This document shows, in pieces, positions 1-4,974 of a DNA stretch of 8,561 nt; the stretch's first letter is position 1, and every line of letters starts with the position of its first letter. The DNA is taken from NCBI GenBank assembly GCA_027031875.1, contig JALVPH010000056.1:1-8561 (forward strand), given 5' to 3'. The DNA is from Candidatus Parcubacteria bacterium (lineage in GTDB: Bacteria > Patescibacteriota > Minisyncoccia > Phycocordibacterales > UBA1006). Both the position numbers and the translations under genes were made by a program. The notes below the pieces were generated by a model. That model made no database searches. It was not told the DNA's origin and saw only the letters and a list, made by a program, of their open reading frames with translations.

Positions 1-120
1 GGAAAGGATTCTCCTCATCGTATGAAAGAAAAATCGCACCTTTTCTTTCCTCCTCCTCTTCCTATTCTCTCGGAGAATTTGCCGTATGTAAGACTTTTCC
101 TCTTCACTCAGTTCTCTCAT
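1..120 (-). CDS. partial hypothetical protein, basic N-terminus, overlaps ruvC
   Basis: An ATG at 120-118 opens a frame that stays open for 40 codons to the window edge, so only the N-terminus is visible. The peptide starts MRELSEEEKSYIRQILREN and continues with a run of arginines and lysines (residues about 20-27), then a short hydrophobic-aromatic patch. The start lies inside the end of ruvC, giving a 17-base overlap with its stop codon at 104-106. This is compatible with co-transcription and translational coupling. No Shine-Dalgarno sequence precedes the ATG. I do not recognise the family. The charged, probably helical start could suit a nucleic-acid-binding or small accessory protein, but that is a guess. 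The frame could also be chance, because the stretch is short and low in complexity. Confidence 0.45.
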   Translation of the reverse strand, partial: MRELSEEEKSYIRQILRENRKRRRKEKVRFFFHTMRRILS

Positions 121-601
121 ACGTTGTAGGTACGTTAGCTTGACTATAGAAGGTGAGAGCGATTGCAATCGCATCAATTTCATCATCAATGTAGTGCTTC
201 TCAGGGAGTGGAATGATTTTTGGAATGAATGAGATCATTTCCTCTTTCGTTGCATTCCCATTCCCGGTGAGAGCAAGTTTAATTTGATTCGGGGTAAACT
301 CATATACAGGAACCTTAAGAAGGTGTGCGAGGTAAATGAAACTCCCCCGTGCTTCTGATACCGCGAGAGCGGTTTTCGTATTTCTTGAAAAGAAGAGTTT
401 TTCGATAAGGAAGTAGGAGGGGTGATACTTCTCAATGAGTGTGCGAATTCGTTCCGTCGCAGAAAAAATTCTCTCTCCTACCTCTTTCTTCCTATCGGTA
501 ACGAAACACTCTGAAAAGAGGACTGATTCCTTCCCTTCACTTTTTTCAAGAATCGCAATTCCTACTCTATCGTATCCAGGATCCACCGCAATAACTCTCA
601 T
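104..601 (-). CDS. ruvC: crossover junction endodeoxyribonuclease RuvC
   Basis: RuvC resolves Holliday junctions by paired symmetric cuts during recombination and fork repair, normally together with the RuvAB branch-migration motor. The 165-residue product has the usual family length and RNase H-like layout. The N-terminal strand MRVIAVDPG carries the first catalytic Asp (D7), FLIEKLFF carries the Glu (E67), and the C-terminal DDEIDAIAIA motif carries the last acidic pair (D140 and D143, spaced D-x-x-D as in E. coli). ruvA and ruvB are not in the window. The gene follows dnaN on the same strand but sits behind the dnaN terminator, so it probably uses its own promoter. The only purine-rich SD-like stretch (AAGGAG, about 18 bases upstream) is too far to serve this ATG, whereas TATACT ends just 6 bases before it. 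Stop is TGA. Confidence 0.95.
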   Translation of the reverse strand: MRVIAVDPGYDRVGIAILEKSEGKESVLFSECFVTDRKKEVGERIFSATERIRTLIEKYHPSYFLIEKLFFSRNTKTALAVSEARGSFIYLAHLLKVPVYEFTPNQIKLALTGNGNATKEEMISFIPKIIPLPEKHYIDDEIDAIAIALTFYSQANVPTTYERTE

Positions 602-607
602 ACGAGC

Positions 608-635
608 AGTATAGGAATTCTCCTTAAAATAACAA
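608..635 (-). promoter_or_regulatory. candidate ruvC promoter giving a leaderless mRNA
   Basis: On the minus strand TTGTTA (635-630, 4/6 to the -35 consensus) is separated by 16 bases from TATACT (613-608, 5/6 to the -10 consensus). Only six bases separate the -10 from the ruvC ATG, so transcription would start at or next to the A of the start codon. The -35 element overlaps the tail of the dnaN terminator. This was read by eye; no start site has been mapped. Confidence 0.5.
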
Positions 636-658
636 GAAAAAACACCTTTGAAAGGTGT
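636..658 (-). terminator. intrinsic terminator of dnaN
   Basis: Read on the minus strand, the arms ACACCTTT (658-651) and AAAGGTGT (649-642) pair around one central base. In practice this is a six-base-pair stem with a five-base loop, and it is followed by a T tract. It begins one base after the dnaN TAA stop (662-660). It should end dnaN transcripts and separate dnaN from ruvC. Confidence 0.8.
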
Positions 659-659
659 C

Positions 660-1760
660 TTAACGCATCGGCATAATGAGGTAGAGGAAACTTGGCTCTC
701 CTACGTAACGTACCACGAACGGTTTTCGTGTTTCTGTGAGTTCAATTGAGATACTATCCCCCATCTGATGACTAAGTACATCGTAGAGGTAACGATAGTT
801 GAATTTAATCTCTATATCTTCTCCCTGAATGTGTGCATCTACTTCTGCTTCACTCTCTCCCACCTCAACGTTCTTTGCAGAAAAGATAACCTTTTCTCGC
901 TCCTTCTCTGTGCGGAGGAAAATTTGATGGAAATCATCAGAGAAGATATGCACGAGACGAAGTGCTGAGGTGAGTTCGCTATGAAGGAGGGTAATTGTTG
1001 TTGTGCTCTCGGTTGGAATAATCTGTTGGTAGTTAGGGTAAGTTCCATCAATCACACGAGAAACGAAGTAGAGCGATTCTGTTTCAAAGGATATCTGATT
1101 CTCACTCACGAGCACAGAGAAGTTCCCCTCCTCCCGTGCGAACACGCGAATGAACTCCTGCACGTTTTTAATAGGGAATATGACGCCCGGAAAATCTCCT
1201 ACGTTCTCAACGACAACCCTCTTCTCTGCGAGTCGAAACGAATCAGTAGAAACGAACACGAGCTCATTCCCGTCTGTGTAAATGTAAACTGAGGAAATTT
1301 CTGGTTTGATATCCGTCTGCGCAGCCGCATACATCACCGATTGAACTCCATCAATAAAATCAGTAATAGGGAGTGTGAAACTTGGAGCATCAGCTATTTT
1401 AGGGAGTGTTGGGAATTCGTCAGCGTTGTAGCTCGTCATATTTACTTGCGAGTAGGGAGTCTTCACGGTGAAGAGGTTTCCATCAAAAGAAAACTCAATT
1501 TTATCCTCTTTCGTTTTGAGATTTGAGAGAACTTGTGAGAGGAGGTCGTAACGCACCGCGACTTTTCCCTCCTGTTCAACTTTTACCGGGATAACAACCT
1601 CCGTTCCCACATGGAGATTCGTTGTACGAAGGATGAGTGTGTTCTCCTTCGCCTCTAAATAAATCGCTTCAAGGATTGGTAGACTCAATTGCTTCTGTTG
1701 ATTCTTTTGAAGCTTTTGGATTGCCCATTGGAGCTTTTCTGCACGTACTTCGAGTTTCAT
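660..1760 (-). CDS. dnaN: DNA polymerase III beta subunit (sliding clamp)
   Basis: The beta clamp is a dimeric ring that tethers the replicative polymerase and many repair proteins to DNA. The 366-residue product has the family length and three repeated clamp folds. Visible landmarks are an EFP motif (115-117), TDSFRLA (172-178, the conserved TDG[FY]RLA position), IDGTYPNYQQIIP (237-249) and the C-terminal LIMPMR, part of the peptide-binding pocket. An in-frame ATG at 1862 would add 34 residues. I reject it because MKLEVRAEKL is the normal clamp N-terminus and AGAAGG (1770-1765) lies 4 bases before the ATG at 1760. The extension would also run through DnaA-box-rich non-coding DNA. The gene follows dnaA at 247 bases on the same strand, the usual dnaA-dnaN order, and ends directly at an intrinsic terminator. 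Confidence 0.97.
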   Translation of the reverse strand: MKLEVRAEKLQWAIQKLQKNQQKQLSLPILEAIYLEAKENTLILRTTNLHVGTEVVIPVKVEQEGKVAVRYDLLSQVLSNLKTKEDKIEFSFDGNLFTVKTPYSQVNMTSYNADEFPTLPKIADAPSFTLPITDFIDGVQSVMYAAAQTDIKPEISSVYIYTDGNELVFVSTDSFRLAEKRVVVENVGDFPGVIFPIKNVQEFIRVFAREEGNFSVLVSENQISFETESLYFVSRVIDGTYPNYQQIIPTESTTTITLLHSELTSALRLVHIFSDDFHQIFLRTEKEREKVIFSAKNVEVGESEAEVDAHIQGEDIEIKFNYRYLYDVLSHQMGDSISIELTETRKPFVVRYVGEPSFLYLIMPMR

Positions 1761-2007
1761 ACTACCTTCTATATTAGTGGATAAAAATGTATTGAAAAGA
1801 TTTACTACTATTAAGGTGGTGGATAACTCCCTCTTTTTGAAGATGAGCTTAGTATTCTTCACATTTTCACAGGTGTAAGGTTGTGGATAGAGATGGTAAC
1901 AGTTCTTCCTTTTTCTTCCCTTTTCTCTTTAACACGATTTCTATCCACGTTCTGTATACACACTGTACAAGTTCTGTTCACAAGAAGGCACACACCTTAT
2001 ACACAAG
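1761..2007. other. dnaA-dnaN intergenic region with a DnaA-box cluster, possible second origin half
   Basis: This 247-base gap holds one full match to TTATNCACA (1997-2005) and four one-mismatch sites: 1776-1784, 1818-1826 and 1882-1890 in TGTGGATAA orientation, and 1954-1962 as GTATACACA. There is also a two-mismatch site at 1941-1949. An uninterrupted pyrimidine run of 28 bases occupies 1903-1930. In B. subtilis and H. pylori box clusters flank dnaA on both sides and act as a bipartite origin, so this gap could be the second half or the unwinding side. The boxes could equally serve only to regulate dnaN. I see no terminator here, so dnaA transcripts may read into dnaN. Confidence 0.6.
1771..1798 (-). 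promoter_or_regulatory. candidate dnaN promoter with an embedded DnaA box
   Basis: TTTTCA (1798-1793, 4/6) and TAATAT (1776-1771, 4/6) are spaced by 16 bases, and the -10 ends 10 bases before the dnaN ATG. A one-mismatch DnaA box (TTATCCACT, 1784-1776) fills half the spacer, so bound DnaA could block this promoter. Both hexamers are weak matches. The SD-like AGAAGG lies between the -10 and the ATG and would be lost from a transcript starting here. It would work only on transcripts from further upstream, such as dnaA read-through. Confidence 0.35.
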
Positions 2008-3357
2008 TTAAACCCCAAGAATTGATTTAAGTTGCTCTATTTCCTGACCAAGGGAAGGGTCCTCCTTAATCATTTCTTTTACCTTCTCATAGGAGTGAAT
2101 AACCGTCGTGTGATCTCTTCCACCAATTTCTTTTCCAATAGTTGGGTAAGATATGTTGAAGAGTTCTCTGAGAATATACATTACAATTTGTCGAATGTGC
2201 ACAATCTCTTTTTTTCGTGATTTCTCATATATTTGTTCTGGATGTACGTTGTAGTATCCTGCGATGATTTTCACGATTTCATTAATTGCAAGGTGCTTCT
2301 TCGGTTTTACGCTGTTTTTTACAATTTTCTTAATTTCTTCGAGTGTGAGTTTTCTCCCTTTTAGTTCCGTCTGAATCGCAATACTATTAATAACTCCTTC
2401 CAATTCTCGTATATTTCCATCAATATGTGTCGCGAGGTAATCGATAATCTCATCACTTACTGGAATGTTGCGTTCACTTGCTTTCTTTTTTAAAATTGCT
2501 GCACGTGATTCGTAGTCAGGTCTATTAATATCTACAATCATCCCTGCGGAAAATCGAGAGCGAAGACGATCTTCGAGACCAACAATGTAGTTTGGATGCT
2601 TGTCGGAAGAGAAAATAATCTGTTTATTCTTGTCATATAGGATGTTGAAGAGGTGGAAGAGTTCCTCTTGGAGTTTTTCCTTTCCGGAGAAGAACTGAAT
2701 GTCATCCATAATGAGCACATCGTAGCTGCGATACCTATTCTTAAACTGTTGAATGCGATTGTTTGTGAGTGCATTTACGTAGTCTTGAGAAAACTTCTCT
2801 GAATTTGTGTAGAATACTTTGAGGTTCGGATTTTTCTTAAGGAGTTCGTTTCCTGTTGCCTGAATGAGGTGTGTTTTTCCAAGACCTGTAGATCCGTATA
2901 CAAAGAGTGGGTTGTATACTCCTGGTTTTTTAATGATTGCCTGCGCGGCGGAGTAGGCAACTTCATTGAAGGGACCTACGATAAAGGAATCAAAGGTGTA
3001 CCGTTTATTTAAGTTGGTATCTTTATCCACATCGCTCTTTTCGAGAGGGAGTGTTTCAGTAGGTTTTCTTGTTTCATCCTTTTTCCTCTTTTCCTCCTCT
3101 GTGTGTTTCTTTTTTACTACGTATTCAAGTTTTGTGATAGAAGGCTCGTGTTTTCTGAGCGTAGAGAGAATCATATCGTTGAAACGTGTTTGGAGCCATT
3201 CTTTATTGAAAACGCTAGGAACACCGATGTAGAACGTATCCCCATCCATTCCTACTGCAAACGTTTTTTTAAACCAAGTGTTGTAGTTTGGTTTTGAAAT
3301 TTCAAGTTCAATCTCTGCGAGTGTTTTCTCCCATAGTTTATCTGGTGTGTGTGTCAT
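2008..3357 (-). CDS. dnaA: chromosomal replication initiator protein DnaA
   Basis: DnaA binds 9-mer boxes at oriC, forms an ATP-dependent filament and melts the origin. The 449-residue product has all four domains. Domain I (about 1-80) includes LWEKTLAEIE. A charged linker (about 83-115) serves as domain II. The AAA+ domain III has Walker A GSTGLGKT (155-162), Walker B LIMDDI (215-220), sensor 1 near IIFSSDK (247-253), the Arg-finger segment GLEDRLRSRF (260-269) and sensor 2 IRELEG (316-321). Domain IV carries the DnaA signature GGRDHTTVIHS (412-422), which reads the box. The start at 3357 gives a normal domain I. No clear Shine-Dalgarno precedes it. DnaA boxes lie on both sides of the gene, and two overlap its candidate promoter elements, which suggests autoregulation. 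Stop is TAA at 2010-2008. Confidence 0.98.
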   Translation of the reverse strand: MTHTPDKLWEKTLAEIELEISKPNYNTWFKKTFAVGMDGDTFYIGVPSVFNKEWLQTRFNDMILSTLRKHEPSITKLEYVVKKKHTEEEKRKKDETRKPTETLPLEKSDVDKDTNLNKRYTFDSFIVGPFNEVAYSAAQAIIKKPGVYNPLFVYGSTGLGKTHLIQATGNELLKKNPNLKVFYTNSEKFSQDYVNALTNNRIQQFKNRYRSYDVLIMDDIQFFSGKEKLQEELFHLFNILYDKNKQIIFSSDKHPNYIVGLEDRLRSRFSAGMIVDINRPDYESRAAILKKKASERNIPVSDEIIDYLATHIDGNIRELEGVINSIAIQTELKGRKLTLEEIKKIVKNSVKPKKHLAINEIVKIIAGYYNVHPEQIYEKSRKKEIVHIRQIVMYILRELFNISYPTIGKEIGGRDHTTVIHSYEKVKEMIKEDPSLGQEIEQLKSILGV

Positions 3358-3373
3358 AGTTCATGTAGCTTAC

Positions 3374-3399
3374 TGTGGATAATAGGGTAGTTATCCACA
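3374..3399. repeat. perfect inverted pair of DnaA boxes
   Basis: TGTGGATAA (3374-3382) and TTATCCACA (3391-3399) are exact nine-base inverted repeats around an 8-base spacer. Both match the E. coli high-affinity DnaA box. The pair lies 17-42 bases upstream of the dnaA start, touching TATTAT (3384-3379) and TATAAT (3404-3399) on the minus strand, so DnaA binding would compete with RNA polymerase at dnaA. Confidence 0.75.
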
Positions 3400-3404
3400 T
3401 TATA
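3399..3404 (-). promoter_or_regulatory. candidate -10 element of the dnaA promoter
   Basis: TATAAT on the minus strand (3404-3399) is a perfect -10 consensus about 41 bases upstream of the dnaA ATG. It would give a leader of roughly 35 bases crossing the inverted DnaA boxes. The -35 position offers only TTCGCG (3427-3422, weak). A second -10-like TATTAT (3384-3379) lies nearer the gene. Confidence 0.4.
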
Positions 3405-3457
3405 GTCGGTATTTAGTTTTCCGCGAAAAAGTAGTGGAAAAGTGTGGTTGATAACCC

Positions 3458-3466
3458 TGTGGATAA
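3458..3466 (-). promoter_or_regulatory. third perfect DnaA box
   Basis: The plus strand reads TGTGGATAA, so the TTATCCACA box points along the minus strand. It is the perfect box nearest the AT-rich stretch beginning at about 3481 and is therefore the best candidate to seed a DnaA filament towards the unwinding site. Confidence 0.7.
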
Positions 3467-3480
3467 CTTACGTAGGCACA

Positions 3481-3560
3481 TTTTACCATATTCCTCTTTC
3501 CTATTTCTCTTGATTTTTTTTCGTTTCCTATTACACTTCTGTCTGTTATTCAAATAATTT
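3481..3560. other. AT-rich, pyrimidine-biased tract, candidate DNA unwinding element
   Basis: By count about 26% of bases are G or C over these 80 bases. The plus strand of 3491-3530 has only five purines in 40 bases, including an eight-T run. Position (between the last DnaA box and rpmH) and composition fit a duplex-unwinding element. It must also contain the rpmH promoter; the best -10 I see is AATAAT (3553-3558, 5/6) with no convincing -35. Confidence 0.45.
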
Positions 3561-3578
3561 CATTCCATTTTGAGTAGT

Positions 3579-3728
3579 ATGGCATCAAAAGCACTTACCC
3601 TTCGAAAGAAGAAGAATAGGAAAAAATTTAAGATTCATGGATTTCTTTCACGAATGGCGACCACTGCGGGAAGAAAGATTATTCGAGAGAGGAGGAGGAA
3701 GGGGAGGAGAAAACTCACTGTTTCCTAG
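3579..3728 (+). CDS. rpmH: 50S ribosomal protein L34
   Basis: This 49-residue, highly basic protein belongs to the large ribosomal subunit, binds 23S rRNA and is encoded next to oriC in most bacteria. The core [20 protein letters not shown] followed by an arginine-rich stretch and KGRRKLTVS (41-49) matches the L34 signature (HGFRxRMxTxxGRxxxxxRRxKGRxxLxV). The N-terminus is unusual: the common TYQPS segment is replaced by [12 protein letters not shown], and the protein is a few residues longer than the typical 44-46. The ATG at 3579 is the only sensible start. Upstream there is at most a weak GAG for ribosome binding. Stop is TAG, and an intrinsic terminator follows 10 bases later. Confidence 0.95.
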   Translation: MASKALTLRKKKNRKKFKIHGFLSRMATTAGRKIIRERRRKGRRKLTVS

Positions 3729-3738
3729 TAATAGAAGG

Positions 3739-3764
3739 AAAACCCTACGAAAGAGAGGGTTTTT
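3739..3764 (+). terminator. intrinsic terminator after rpmH
   Basis: AAAACCCT (3739-3746) pairs with AGGGTTTT (3756-3763) around a nine-base loop, and five Ts (3760-3764) form the end of the stem and the tract. It lies between rpmH and rnpA, which many bacteria co-transcribe. It should uncouple the two genes, at least in part. Confidence 0.72.
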
Positions 3765-3765
3765 C

Positions 3766-3774
3766 TGTTATAGC
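3766..3774 (+). promoter_or_regulatory. candidate extended -10 promoter of rnpA
   Basis: TG-T-TATAGC (3766-3774) fits an extended -10 (TGn then a 4/6 hexamer), which can work without a -35, and none is visible. Six bases separate it from the rnpA ATG, so the transcript would be leaderless. It starts two bases after the rpmH terminator T tract. Confidence 0.45.
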
Positions 3775-3780
3775 TAAGAT

Positions 3781-4137
3781 ATGATTCCCTCATCACGAAA
3801 AATGAAGAGAGTTGATTTTACTCTCATAAAAGAGTGCAAAAAAGAGAAGGTGCGGGGGAAACACCTCCTCTTTACCCTTTTTCGCTGTAACCATATACCA
3901 CACGAACCACAAAAGTTCTCGGTGAGTATCTCAAAGAAAAAGGTAAAGAGAGCAGTAAAGAGAAATAGGATAAAGAGGCAAGTGTATGCACTCGTGAGAG
4001 CATACCTCCCTATCATAGAAAACTATCCACAGTATTCTCACCTCTCAATTTCTTTCATATCATCAGAGGAACGTATTCCTTTCGTGGGACTAGAACAGGA
4101 TTTTCTCATTCTAAAAGAGAAGATAGAAAATACATAA
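3781..4137 (+). CDS. rnpA: ribonuclease P protein component
   Basis: RnpA is the small basic protein that binds the RNase P RNA and helps it remove 5' leaders from precursor tRNAs. The 118-residue product has the family length. Its diagnostic segment is FSVSISKKKVKRAVKRNRIKR (about 46-66), which includes the RNR motif (61-63) lining the RNA-binding cleft. Position directly after rpmH and before yidC is the standard order. The start at 3781 lacks a Shine-Dalgarno sequence. An alternative ATG at 3802 (MKRVDF) is also plausible from family N-termini, but the first ATG sits at the same distance from a -10-like element as seen at ruvC. Stop is TAA; yidC begins 43 bases later. Confidence 0.93.
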   Translation: MIPSSRKMKRVDFTLIKECKKEKVRGKHLLFTLFRCNHIPHEPQKFSVSISKKKVKRAVKRNRIKRQVYALVRAYLPIIENYPQYSHLSISFISSEERIPFVGLEQDFLILKEKIENT

Positions 4138-4143
4138 CATACT

Positions 4144-4171
4144 TTGACTTGTTATGAGAATCTACTAGACT
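4144..4171 (+). promoter_or_regulatory. candidate yidC promoter
   Basis: TTGACT (4144-4149, 5/6 to the -35 consensus) is followed after 16 bases by TAGACT (4166-4171, 4/6). The ATG of yidC lies nine bases beyond the -10, so the predicted leader is only about 2-3 bases. No Shine-Dalgarno sequence exists in the interval. Confidence 0.5.
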
Positions 4172-4180
4172 TACAACCAT

Positions 4181-4936
4181 ATGATTTCACACCTATGGAA
4201 TATTCTTTTCTACAAACCGCTCTACAACATTCTCGTATTTTTTGTATCAGCGTTTCCCCTCCATTCAATGTTTCTTGCGGTTATCATCATTACTGTACTC
4301 GTGAGAATTATTCTCTATCCTCTCTCCTATAAAGCGTTAAAGACGCAGATAGGAATGAGTAGGATTAAAGGAAAGTTGAAGGAGATTCAAAAGAACTATC
4401 CTGATAAGCAGGAGCAAGCAAAAAAGACGATGGAACTCTACAAGGAGCATGGAGTGAATCCCTTCTCGAGTTTTCTTACAATACTCATTCAACTTCCTAT
4501 CATTATTGCTCTCTATCGCGTGTTTCAGGATTTTGCTGCGAAAGGGCTTGATACCTCTCTCCTCTACTCCTTTGTTTCTGCACCGGAGGTAATAAACCTC
4601 ACGAGCTTCGGAATAAACCTCGCGGAGAAGAGTGTTATACTTGCCCTCCTCACAGGAATTACTCAATACTTCTACCTCCATATTTCCTCGTCATTAAGAA
4701 AGAAGGTAGAAGAACAGGAAGGACCTGTAGAGAAATCTGCACAGGAGAAGATGATGGAATCAGTAGGATCCTCAATGAAGTATACGCTCCCTGTGGTCAT
4801 TACAATCGTTGCATATATGGCAGGGGGAGCACTCGCACTCTACTGGTTCGTATCAAACCTCTTCATCATTCTCCAAGAAAAGTACATTCACAGAAAGTTA
4901 GAAAAGGTAGAGCAAATGAAAAAAGAGAACGTCTAG
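4181..4936 (+). CDS. yidC: membrane protein insertase YidC/Oxa1 family, short form
   Basis: YidC inserts and folds proteins in the cytoplasmic membrane, alone or with SecYEG. The 251-residue product has the five-segment Oxa1/YidC core and lacks the large P1 periplasmic domain of Gram-negative YidC; no lipobox is visible. Hydrophobic segments lie near 16-48, 97-115, 150-168, 201-217 and 217-233. Arg42 sits in the first core segment (ITVLVRIILYPL), where the family keeps the positive charge of the hydrophilic groove. The next stretch (51-95, SYKALKTQIGMSRIKGKLKE onward, ending at YKEHGVNPFSS) is the cytoplasmic helical hairpin with the conserved NPF-like turn. A second charged loop is at 172-195 and the C-tail is basic and short. 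The ATG at 4181 precedes the first membrane segment closely. The stop codon lies within a terminator hairpin loop. Confidence 0.94.
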   Translation: MISHLWNILFYKPLYNILVFFVSAFPLHSMFLAVIIITVLVRIILYPLSYKALKTQIGMSRIKGKLKEIQKNYPDKQEQAKKTMELYKEHGVNPFSSFLTILIQLPIIIALYRVFQDFAAKGLDTSLLYSFVSAPEVINLTSFGINLAEKSVILALLTGITQYFYLHISSSLRKKVEEQEGPVEKSAQEKMMESVGSSMKYTLPVVITIVAYMAGGALALYWFVSNLFIILQEKYIHRKLEKVEQMKKENV

Positions 4937-4950
4937 CGTTCTCTTTTTTT
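4919..4950. terminator. symmetric bidirectional terminator between convergent yidC and VirB4-like gene
   Basis: GAGAACG (4925-4931) pairs with CGTTCTC (4937-4943), flanked by six As on the left and seven Ts on the right. The stem can therefore extend to about 13 pairs, and a T tract follows the hairpin on either strand. The five-base loop is TCTAG, which contains the yidC stop TAG (4934-4936). The left arm encodes the last residues of YidC (KKENV). The VirB4-like gene stops 24 bases away on the other side. Confidence 0.87.
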
Positions 4951-4974
4951 ATTGGGACTATATCCGTTTCATTA

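Larger units (their letters stand above)
3358..3578. other. probable chromosomal origin of replication (oriC)
   Basis: The 221-base gap between divergent dnaA and rpmH is the usual place for a bacterial oriC. It contains three exact copies of TTATCCACA or its complement (3374-3382, 3391-3399, 3458-3466), a degenerate box near 3443-3451 and an AT-rich stretch next to rpmH. By genome-organisation logic, forks leaving here would move co-directionally with dnaA-dnaN-ruvC and with rpmH-rnpA-yidC-comM, but head-on with the VirB4-like gene. GC-skew over the whole chromosome and mapped initiation are not available here. Confidence 0.75.

Noticed and set aside
104..106. Recoded TGA (as glycine, seen in some CPR lineages)
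   Set aside because: TGA ends ruvC at the normal family length, and none of the long genes here contains internal TGA.
1761..1862. 34-residue N-terminal extension of DnaN (ATG at 1862)
   Set aside because: MKLEVRAEKL at 1760 is the normal clamp N-terminus with an SD-like AGAAGG upstream; the extension crosses several DnaA-box-like sites.
3774..4016. 80-codon antisense frame over rnpA
   Set aside because: Lies fully opposite a clear RNase P protein gene and resembles no family; hydrophobic character comes from antisense of Lys/Arg codons.
4133..4156. Inverted repeat CATAAC/GTTATG between rnpA and yidC as a terminator
   Set aside because: Only six AT-rich pairs with a 12-base loop and no T tract; the region is better explained by the yidC -35.
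4337..4681. 114-codon antisense frame over yidC
   Set aside because: A shadow of the membrane protein gene with no upstream signals of its own.
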